Source: Candidatus Gastranaerophilales bacterium (GTDB lineage Bacteria; Cyanobacteriota; Vampirovibrionia; Gastranaerophilales; Gastranaerophilaceae). From it: a stretch of DNA of 7,942 nt. The position numbers and the translations under genes were made by a program. The DNA is taken from assembly GCA_944323095.1 (NCBI GenBank), contig CALURE010000069.1, positions 1-7,942 of the forward strand. The letters are read 5' to 3'. Positions 1 to 5,448 of this stretch are shown here, in pieces. The notes under the pieces are model-generated. The model saw only the letters and a list, made by a program, of their open reading frames with translations, did no database searches and had not been told where the DNA came from. Each line of letters starts with the position of its first letter. Position 1 is the stretch's first letter.

Positions 1-494
1 TTTTCAAGCGCTTTCATATTTTCTTCAGCATTTTTATTATCCACTTTTTTATTACCTCTTATTTTTTTCATTACATTCAAAACTTTATTTGTATCCACGT
101 TGTAATTTCTCAATAACAGTTGAATAGGGCTGTTATCAAGTTTTGTCATCGCAAGAAGAATTGATTCCGCGCTTATAAATTCATCCTTAAATTCCTCTGC
201 CTGCTGCCCTGCAAGATCCAGCAGCCTGTATGTCTGCGTTGACAAAAATACCTGTCCCGAAGGCGGACCGGAAATAGTCGGAAAGGAATTTACAACAGAA
301 ACAATTTTATTTATAAATCCCTGCTCCAATAGCTTTAATTCGGTTAAATAATCTTTTATCGCTCCGTTATCTTTAATCATGGCAAGCATTATATGCTCCG
401 GCTGCATCTCTGAATTTCTGTGTTCCTGCATAATTGCTCCTGCAGAATTTAACAGCTCCTGAGAATAATTAGTAAACTTCTCAAAATTTGGCAT
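1..494 (-). CDS. clpB: ClpB disaggregase, N-terminal part (cut by window edge)
   Basis: ClpB is a cytosolic hexameric AAA+ chaperone that pulls apart aggregated proteins together with DnaK/DnaJ/GrpE. My translation from the ATG at 494 stays open for 164 codons to the edge. It shows the double Clp N-terminal repeat: the first begins MPNFEKFTNYSQELLNSAG and includes MQPEHIMLAM, the second includes FISAESILLAM. The linker KKIRGNKKVDNKNAEENMKA aligns by eye with the ClpB linker that precedes the first AAA module (E. coli [22 protein letters not shown]). The window stops just before the first Walker A region, so both ATPase domains lie outside. The start is supported by the SD AAAAGGAG (511-504), 9 bases upstream. 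The linker fits ClpB better than ClpA or ClpC, but without the middle domain the call rests on the N-domain alone. No CIRCE or CtsR-type operator is visible upstream. Confidence 0.85.
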   Translation of the reverse strand, partial: MPNFEKFTNYSQELLNSAGAIMQEHRNSEMQPEHIMLAMIKDNGAIKDYLTELKLLEQGFINKIVSVVNSFPTISGPPSGQVFLSTQTYRLLDLAGQQAEEFKDEFISAESILLAMTKLDNSPIQLLLRNYNVDTNKVLNVMKKIRGNKKVDNKNAEENMKALE

Positions 495-526
495 ACACGT
501 CAACTCCTTTTACAAAAACTCTTATA

Positions 527-554
527 ATTATATTTTAACGTTAAATTGTAAAAA
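527..554 (-). promoter_or_regulatory. Candidate clpB promoter with a palindrome in its spacer
   Basis: On the minus strand a perfect -10 box TATAAT (532-527) is preceded at 16 bases by a weak -35 TTTTTA (554-549). Transcription would start near 520, giving a leader of about 25 bases before the clpB ATG. A perfect 12-bp palindrome TTTAACGTTAAA (534-545) fills most of the spacer and could be an operator. The -35 is poor and the region is very AT-rich, so the call is tentative. Confidence 0.35.
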
Positions 555-579
555 GTCATAGAAATTAATGTTTAATTAA

Positions 580-963
580 TTATTTATTTAAATCATTACA
601 ATCATTTTTATCAAAAGAGGTTAAATAAGCAACAGGAATCATCCCAATAGATGCACCGCCTAAATACAAAAGCGGAACAGCAATTATAGTTAAAAGCACT
701 GCTTTGAAAGAATTAAATATTTTTTTTGATGCAATTATTAAAATAGCTATAATAACACCATACAATATTGCCATAACAGGGCCGTACACAACAGCCAATT
801 GAGCCCCTTCTTCAAAAGTTTTAGCTTCTGGATGTAAAATTGCAATAACAAAACCACAGATTATTCCGGCAATTAATGCTCCGAGAATTGAATAAACAAG
901 ATAAAATCCTAATATTTCAAGACCTGAACGTTTTACTGATAAATCAAATAAATTCTTGAACAA
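580..963 (-). CDS. Small three-helix membrane protein, unknown function
   Basis: The protein has 127 residues. Hydrophobic stretches at about 17-43, 57-78 and 86-113 suggest three membrane helices, with a short charged N-terminus (KNLFDLSVKR) and a polar Asp/Asn/Lys-rich C-terminal tail. I recognise no family motif. The start codon is TTG, since no ATG occurs before residue 64. It is convincing because a very strong SD (AGGAGGAG, 974-967) sits 3 bases upstream and overlaps the recO stop codon (975-973), implying translational coupling to recO. The gene is therefore the last member of a pilT-recO-orf unit. No GC-rich terminator follows it before clpB. Confidence 0.75.
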   Translation of the reverse strand: MFKNLFDLSVKRSGLEILGFYLVYSILGALIAGIICGFVIAILHPEAKTFEEGAQLAVVYGPVMAILYGVIIAILIIASKKIFNSFKAVLLTIIAVPLLYLGGASIGMIPVAYLTSFDKNDCNDLNK

Positions 964-972
964 CTGCTCCTC

Positions 973-1734
973 CTATCTGATTTCCTGCAATATCGCCGAA
1001 GAATTAAATCTTTTTGAAGAATGCAGATTTATGTACTCTTTCAAAAGTTCAAAACAAACCGAACAAACTTTTTCATTAGCCTTTAAGTCATATTCGGATT
1101 TATAGTCAAAATCAAACTGCAAGCATGCATTCAAAAAGTCTCTTAGTTTGTAATGCATTAAAGAACCTGCCTTATAAGAAGCATTACACTGTTCACATAC
1201 TATACCGCCGTTGACAGAAGAAAAATACATATTCTCATTTTCAATGCGTTTCCCGCATGATAAACATGTGTCAAGCTCTATACCAAAACCAGAAATCTGC
1301 ATCATTTTTATTTGAAATTTTATCACTGCAATCAACAATTCTATAATATCTTCAGAATTTGATATTTTTTCCAGAGCCTTATATAGCAGATCATAAATTT
1401 CCTTTGAACAGGGATCGTCCTCTACTCCGAAATTACTCACAACTTCACTTATATACATAGAATAAAAGATTTTATCCATATTTTGACGTGTTTTTTGGAA
1501 AGTATTAAGAGCCTCAGCCTGACAAATTCTATCAAGATTTTTGCCTTTATAAAGCATAAGCTTATTGGCGACAAGCAAATCCATTCTTGCGCCCAGCTTA
1601 CTCTTTGGCTTTTTAACACCTTTTGCGACACCTCTTATAAGCCCTTTATCTTTAGAATACATGACAATAATCTTATCCGCTTCACTAAGGTTATAAGCCT
1701 TAAGATTAATCGCATCCGTTACAAAATTATTCAT
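973..1734 (-). CDS. recO: DNA repair protein RecO
   Basis: RecO is a cytosolic recombination mediator that, with RecR and RecF, displaces SSB and loads RecA on single-stranded gaps. It also anneals complementary strands. From the ATG at 1734 the protein has 253 residues, a normal RecO length. Residues about 1-80 form the OB-fold segment, with the typical opening VTDAINLKAYNLSEADKIIV and a basic KGVKKPKSKLGA stretch. The rest is the helical domain with a zinc site made of CLSC (C157, C160) and CEQC (C180, C183). A TTG four codons upstream (1746) would give 257 residues. I prefer the ATG because GGA (1744-1742) lies 7 bases before it and RecO proteins usually begin close to this point. The gap to the pilT stop is 19 bases, so it is probably co-transcribed with pilT. 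Confidence 0.92.
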   Translation of the reverse strand: MNNFVTDAINLKAYNLSEADKIIVMYSKDKGLIRGVAKGVKKPKSKLGARMDLLVANKLMLYKGKNLDRICQAEALNTFQKTRQNMDKIFYSMYISEVVSNFGVEDDPCSKEIYDLLYKALEKISNSEDIIELLIAVIKFQIKMMQISGFGIELDTCLSCGKRIENENMYFSSVNGGIVCEQCNASYKAGSLMHYKLRDFLNACLQFDFDYKSEYDLKANEKVCSVCFELLKEYINLHSSKRFNSSAILQEIR

Positions 1735-1753
1735 ACAACTATCCAAAAATTAT

Positions 1754-2869
1754 TTATTTGCCGGTATAACCGAATGTACCGTGGAATACACCTCTGAACA
1801 TCTGCTGCAATTCATTTTTATTATCAGAATAAGACATTGCAACATCTTCGGTTATCAACTCCTGTTCATACAATCTGTATAACGAAGAATTCATCGTAAT
1901 CATATTATTGAAAGAACCCTTCTTAACAAGTTCGTATATTTCTTCAAGCTTATCTTTTTCAATAAAATCTTTAACCGTAGGTGTAACAACAAGCACTTCG
2001 CATGCCGGACGTCTGCCTGTACCGTTTGAAATAGGTATCAATTTTTGAGAAACAGTCCCACGCAAAATAGTAGCAAGCTGAGCTCTTACAAACTCCCTGT
2101 CAGAAGGTTCAAACATATTTACAATTCTGTTAACAGTTTGAATTGCATCATTTGTGTGAATTGTTGCAAACACAAGGTGCCCTGTTTCAGCAGCTTTCAA
2201 TGCTGATGTTACTGTTTCTTTATCCCTGATTTCACCGATAAATATAACATCAGGGTCCTGACGCAGGGCATATTTTATACCATCCGGAAAAGACGGTGTA
2301 TCAATTAAAACCTGTCTTTGGGAAACCAGAGATTTTTTATTTGTAAAAATAAATTCTACAGGGTCTTCAATTGTAATGATATGTTTTGGATAATTTATGT
2401 TTACGTAATCAATCAAAGAAGCTATAGTAGTAGATTTTCCGGATCCGGTAGGCCCTGTTATTAAGACCAGTCCGTTATTTAAAGTTGCGAACTGTTCAAT
2501 AGATTCCGGTAGCATTAATTCAGAAACCTTTTTAATATTATAAGGAATTGTTCTTATAACAAGTGCACTTTTGCCGAGCTGGCGGCTTAGATTAACCCTA
2601 AAACGCGATACACCATGAATTTCATATGCGAAATCCAAGTCAAATACAGAGTTTACCTTTCCTTTAAAATGCGTAGGAAGCAAAATATCATACGCAATTG
2701 AAATATCATCTTCCGTCAGAACAGGCATATCAACTTTTGTAATTTTACCGTCAATTCTTATTGCAGGGTGCTCATCAACCTGCAAATGAATATCTGAAGC
2801 TCCTACTGCAACCGCTTTCTTCAAGAAAGCTATTATATTAAATTTACTGTTTGAATAATTCTCTGCCAT
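1754..2869 (-). CDS. pilT: Type IV pilus retraction ATPase PilT
   Basis: PilT is the hexameric cytoplasmic motor that disassembles type IV pili during twitching, surface sensing and DNA uptake. From the ATG at 2869 the protein has 371 residues. An N-terminal PAS-like domain containing ASDIHLQVDEHPAIRIDGK is followed by Walker A GPTGSGKST (139-147), the Asp box ITIEDPVEF, Walker B DPDVIFIGEIRD (205-216) and the His box GHLVFATIHTNDA (230-242). The family-specific C-terminal helix reads VTPTVKDFIEKDKLEE in place of the usual AIRNLIRE-like sequence. A 17-residue longer frame starting with TTG at 2920 is unlikely: the promoter lies inside that extension, and the SD AAAGGA (2880-2875) is placed 5 bases before the ATG. 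The hydrophobic extra residues also do not suit a cytosolic ATPase. The pilin-like gene at the right end is the kind of substrate such a system handles, though this PilT may serve pili encoded elsewhere. Confidence 0.93.
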   Translation of the reverse strand: MAENYSNSKFNIIAFLKKAVAVGASDIHLQVDEHPAIRIDGKITKVDMPVLTEDDISIAYDILLPTHFKGKVNSVFDLDFAYEIHGVSRFRVNLSRQLGKSALVIRTIPYNIKKVSELMLPESIEQFATLNNGLVLITGPTGSGKSTTIASLIDYVNINYPKHIITIEDPVEFIFTNKKSLVSQRQVLIDTPSFPDGIKYALRQDPDVIFIGEIRDKETVTSALKAAETGHLVFATIHTNDAIQTVNRIVNMFEPSDREFVRAQLATILRGTVSQKLIPISNGTGRRPACEVLVVTPTVKDFIEKDKLEEIYELVKKGSFNNMITMNSSLYRLYEQELITEDVAMSYSDNKNELQQMFRGVFHGTFGYTGK

Positions 2870-2891
2870 AAATATCCTTTCAATAAGAAAT

Positions 2892-2920
2892 ATTATAGCA
2901 TTTTTTATAATATATGACAA
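2892..2920 (-). promoter_or_regulatory. Sigma-70 type promoter of pilT
   Basis: On the minus strand TTGTCA (2920-2915) and a perfect TATAAT (2897-2892) are separated by exactly 17 bases. A TG dinucleotide sits one base before the -10 (TGCTATAAT), so this is an extended -10 element. Transcription would begin near 2885, leaving a leader of only about 16 bases with the SD at 2880-2875. This is the best promoter match in the window and it excludes the longer pilT reading frame. Confidence 0.75.
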
Positions 2921-2984
2921 TAATACATTTAATGTAACAAAATTTTAACAAATAAAGCAAAACAGGAAATTCTACTGTCTAAAA

Positions 2985-3162
2985 ATACTTTATATAAATG
3001 TAAGGGAAATTTAAAATTTCAAACGGGAAAAACGGATATTTAAAATAATCAAATTCTTAAATGTGTAAGAATTAAAGATTAAAAGAAAAGGTTTATTTTA
3101 TACTCTCTCTCTTAATATCCTCGTGTTTATTTAATGTTGCCATCATCTGGCAACTTTTTTTT
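2985..3162 (+). ncRNA. Possible small RNA or untranslated leader ending at the orphan terminator
   Basis: A strong intrinsic terminator on the plus strand has no gene in front of it: the nearest upstream gene, pilT, points the other way. Something must be transcribed rightward through about 2930-3135. Two inverted repeats (3006-3020, 3052-3073) could form stems in that transcript. The 5' end is a guess. TATATAAAT at 2991-2999 and TATACT at 3099-3104 are possible -10 boxes, but neither has a good -35. I recognise no known RNA family or riboswitch core here. A leader attenuator for the downstream gene is an alternative, but I found no alternative pairing partner for the terminator stem. Confidence 0.25.
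3136..3162 (+). terminator. Intrinsic (rho-independent) terminator
   Basis: A perfect 7-bp stem GTTGCCA/TGGCAAC (3136-3142 with 3148-3154) closes a TCATC loop and is followed at once by eight T residues (3155-3162). The T tract is on one side only, so it works on the plus strand. It is the only textbook terminator in the window and stands 155 bases before the orphan gene's ATG, with no plus-strand gene upstream. Confidence 0.85.
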
Positions 3163-3214
3163 GCTTTATTTTAGTGAACAAGAACTGCTATTTTAATATT
3201 TTAAAGTTTATACA

Positions 3215-3233
3215 ATGACGCAAGTATGACGCA
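3215..3233 (+). repeat. Tandem octamer ATGACGCA, 11-bp period
   Basis: ATGACGCA occurs at 3215-3222 and again at 3226-3233, both followed by GT after zero or one base. The 11-bp period places both copies on the same face of the helix, as in a tandem operator. A TACAAT box (3211-3216) overlaps the first copy and could be a -10 element for the gene at 3318, but I see no good -35. Read as codons, both copies start tiny Met-Thr-Gln frames that stop at once, so they are unlikely to be genes. Confidence 0.45.
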
Positions 3234-3317
3234 GTAAAAACATAAAATCATGTTACAAAGATTTACATTTTAGATGTTTGCTAACAATTTAACAGCACGA
3301 AAATTTTTAATACAAAT

Positions 3318-3953
3318 ATGGTAGAAGGTATTATAAATTTAACAAGAAAAGTACTGCCAAAATTGTCGCCATATTCAAAACATAATCTGGAAAGCTTAAA
3401 TTCCATGCCTGAAATGGTGTTGGCAAAAATGATAAGAAACGGTGACAAAAGTATAATTCATACAGATATGAACCAATGCACGGCAGCTATAATTTCAAAA
3501 GACGGTATAACCACAAGCTATACAGATGCACTCAACGGCTGTAACTCGGTCGGCGCAGTTTTGCAACTAAAAGACGGCAGGAAATTATGCATACAATCAC
3601 ATTATGTCCCGACAAACATCAGTGGACAAACGAATGCAGTTGAAAAACAACTGCAAACTTATGAAAAATATATTGATCAAAATTACAGACCAAAAGTCTT
3701 TTTCAATATCAGAGGATACGATGACTGCGGCAAATTATCACCCGTACCAAACCCAATAGTCGACACCATTAAAGATTTGTTTAACAAACTGTTTGCAAAA
3801 GGCGCTGATTTTAGTATTACACCTTATCAGAATCAAAAACGGCCTGCATTTTTTTCATCTGCAAACATTTTTCAATTCAATCCTAATAACACAAATCAAT
3901 TGAAAATAACAAATGTCGGCGAGCAAGAAAAATTTATAGATTTAACAATATAA
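3318..3953 (+). CDS. Orphan protein with a possible CNF1/BLF1/CheD-like deamidase core
   Basis: The protein has 211 residues with no signal peptide and no membrane segment, and I recognise no family outright. The central part (about 45-100) is the most structured: IIHTDMNQCTAAIISKDG, then T69, L72-N73-G74-C75, then a beta hairpin around VGAVLQLKDGRKLCIQ that leads into H95-Y-V-P. The Thr-x5-Cys spacing in an L-x-G-C context, with a His after a hairpin, is the layout known for BLF1 (T88, LSGC with C94, H106) and related glutamine deamidases. CheD likewise has Cys then His about 17 residues on, followed by x-x-L-P. Here the Cys-His spacing is 20. The ATG at 3318 is the first possible start after an in-frame stop at 3282, and it lacks an SD. 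The gene stands alone and converges on trxB with 2 bases between stops. It is clearly coding (211 open codons, normal amino-acid mix). The deamidase idea is inference from motif geometry only. Confidence 0.75.
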   Translation: MVEGIINLTRKVLPKLSPYSKHNLESLNSMPEMVLAKMIRNGDKSIIHTDMNQCTAAIISKDGITTSYTDALNGCNSVGAVLQLKDGRKLCIQSHYVPTNISGQTNAVEKQLQTYEKYIDQNYRPKVFFNIRGYDDCGKLSPVPNPIVDTIKDLFNKLFAKGADFSITPYQNQKRPAFFSSANIFQFNPNNTNQLKITNVGEQEKFIDLTI

Positions 3954-3955
3954 CT

Positions 3956-4891
3956 TTATGCAGAAACAGCCTCTTTCAAAGTTTCCAGATATTTAACAGC
4001 ATAAACAGCCCCGACAGCACCGTCAGAAGCTGCAGTTATTACCTGTCTTAAAGGAGTTGTTCTTACATCACCAACTGCAAACACACCCGGTAAAGATGCT
4101 GCCATTGTTTCATCAGTTACAATAAATCCTCTTGAATCCTGTTCAATTTGACCTGTGAAAAGCTCCGCATTCGGAGACATGCCAATATACGGGAAAACTC
4201 CGTTTACAGGTAAATTTGAAATTTCTTTTGTTTTAACGTTTTCCAAAACAACAGCATTAACAAGATTGTCACCTTTTATTTCTTTTACTACAGAATTCCA
4301 TATAAATTCTATTTTTTCATTTTTAAAAGCACGTTCCTGAACAATTTTATCAGCCCTGAGTTCATCACGTCTGTGAATTATATATACCTTATCTGCGAAT
4401 TTTGTTAAATATACTGCTTCCTCAACTGCGGCATTACCTCCGCCCACAACTGCAACAACCTTGTTTTTATAAAATGCACCGTCACAAACAGCACAGTAGC
4501 TAACCCCGCGTCCGACAAATTCTTTCTCTCCGGACACACCGAGTTTCATAGGCTGTGCACCGGTAGCAATAATAATTGTCTTTGCTTTAAATTCATATTC
4601 ATTTGTTGTTACAATTTTGTTTTTTAAATCCACACTTTGAATTTCCTGCATAGGAAACTTATGAACCCCGAATTTATCGGCATGCTCTTCAAATTTTTCC
4701 ATTAAATCAAAACCGCCGATTACCTGAAACCCCGGATAATTTTCTAATTCCAGATAATTTGAAGGCTGTCCTCCTAGCATATTTGTATCAATAACAGCTG
4801 TGGAAACAGCACCGCGCGATGCATATATAGCTGCAGAAAGCCCAGCAGGTCCACCGCCTAAAATAATTGTATCAAAATTCAATTGCTCCAT
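3956..4891 (-). CDS. trxB: Thioredoxin reductase TrxB (NADPH, FAD)
   Basis: TrxB is a cytosolic homodimeric flavoenzyme that passes electrons from NADPH through FAD and a redox disulfide to thioredoxin. From the ATG at 4891 the protein has 311 residues, the normal length. In order there are the FAD-binding GGGPAGLSAA (12-21), the GGQPSNYLELENYPGF segment, the redox-active CAVC (133-136), the NADPH-binding GGGNAA (150-155) with HRRDELRA (173-180), and the second FAD motif FAVGDVR followed by RQVITAASDGA. HRR with a downstream Arg indicates NADPH and a classical TrxB rather than a ferredoxin-linked type. A longer frame from 4939 would add 16 residues inside the upstream gene. The ATG at 4891 has a good SD, GAGGA (4903-4899), 7 bases ahead. 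That SD overlaps the stop codon of the upstream secreted-protein gene, implying coupled translation. Confidence 0.94.
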   Translation of the reverse strand: MEQLNFDTIILGGGPAGLSAAIYASRGAVSTAVIDTNMLGGQPSNYLELENYPGFQVIGGFDLMEKFEEHADKFGVHKFPMQEIQSVDLKNKIVTTNEYEFKAKTIIIATGAQPMKLGVSGEKEFVGRGVSYCAVCDGAFYKNKVVAVVGGGNAAVEEAVYLTKFADKVYIIHRRDELRADKIVQERAFKNEKIEFIWNSVVKEIKGDNLVNAVVLENVKTKEISNLPVNGVFPYIGMSPNAELFTGQIEQDSRGFIVTDETMAASLPGVFAVGDVRTTPLRQVITAASDGAVGAVYAVKYLETLKEAVSA

Positions 4892-4901
4892 TATTCTATC
4901 C

Positions 4902-5402
4902 TCATTTTCCTGTAATACTCGTGCCTGAAATCTTTTCACCCTTTAATATGTATATAGCAGTATCTTTTTTTATTAATGAATTATCACGTACTGAAAAAGT
5001 TTCCAGTGTCAAATAGTTAACACCTGTGAATGTATCTCCGTCCAGCTTCAAATCAACAGTATCAGTCAATTTTTTATTCCCGTCATACTCACCTGATTTT
5101 GAAAACCGGATAAGATTTCCATCCACATAATCAAGTTTAACAGAAGCGCTTGCACCTGTAAACGGATTGTTTAAATTTATGACGTCACCAACTCTTGATA
5201 AGTTCCATAAATCAACAGTAACAGGTTTAAAATAAATGTTTCCGGACTGCTTGTCAATTTTAGCCTGAACGCGCCAGCTTCCGTAAAAGGAATTCGGGAT
5301 GTTATCAATTTTAGAAACTCCTGCCTTCAAAGTTTGCGCAGAAACAGATAGCCCTGCAAAAATTATTAATATTAAGATAACTTTTTTTAACATATATATC
5401 AT
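4902..5402 (-). CDS. Small secreted beta-rich protein, unknown function
   Basis: The protein has 166 residues. The N-terminus is a clear Sec signal peptide: KK at 6-7, a hydrophobic core at about 8-20 (VILILIIFAGLSV), and a likely signal peptidase I site after VSA (residue 22). No lipobox Cys is present, so the product should be periplasmic or exported and soluble. The mature part has no Cys and is built of alternating strands (for example FYGSWRVQAKI, NIYFKPVTVDLWNL, VKLDYVDGNLIRFSKSG, DTVDLKLDGDTFTG). The GSWRV near the start of the mature domain recalls calycin/lipocalin-like barrels, but this is only an impression. The start may be M1 (5402) or M4 (5393); neither has an SD. It follows pgi by 46 bases and its TGA overlaps the trxB SD, so it probably belongs to a pgi-orf-trxB transcript. 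No known role links it to either neighbour. Confidence 0.8.
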   Translation of the reverse strand: MIYMLKKVILILIIFAGLSVSAQTLKAGVSKIDNIPNSFYGSWRVQAKIDKQSGNIYFKPVTVDLWNLSRVGDVINLNNPFTGASASVKLDYVDGNLIRFSKSGEYDGNKKLTDTVDLKLDGDTFTGVNYLTLETFSVRDNSLIKKDTAIYILKGEKISGTSITGK

Positions 5403-5448
5403 TTAATGATTGTGATTTAATTATCAATTAAATAAATTTATTAAATGC

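Larger units (their letters stand above)
2921..3317. other. Gene-free intergenic region between pilT and the orphan gene
   Basis: No plausible protein gene is visible here on the plus strand: the ATGs at about 2932, 2999 and 3061 meet a stop within a few codons. What can be seen is very AT-rich sequence with two short hairpins (GAAATTT/AAATTTC at 3006-3020 and AATTCTTA/TAAGAATT at 3052-3073), a CT-rich run near 3103-3112, a strong plus-strand terminator (3136-3162) and a tandem octamer repeat (3215-3233). The region upstream of the orphan start has no SD. Confidence 0.6.

Noticed and set aside
1449..1631. Minus-strand frame of 60 codons inside recO
   Set aside because: Out-of-frame shadow of recO.
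1483..1797. Plus-strand frame of 104 codons
   Set aside because: It is antisense to recO and the end of pilT, which have clear family motifs; the translation shows no domain of its own.
2930..3135. Riboswitch upstream of the orphan gene
   Set aside because: No conserved core of a riboswitch class I know is recognisable, and no alternative pairing to the terminator stem could be found by eye.
4155..4340. Plus-strand frame of 61 codons
   Set aside because: It is antisense to trxB with no SD or recognisable sequence.
5416..5432. Inverted repeat TTTAATT/AATTAAA between pgi and the secreted-protein gene
   Set aside because: Pure A/T arms with no T tract; expected by chance in such AT-rich spacer and not a convincing terminator or operator.
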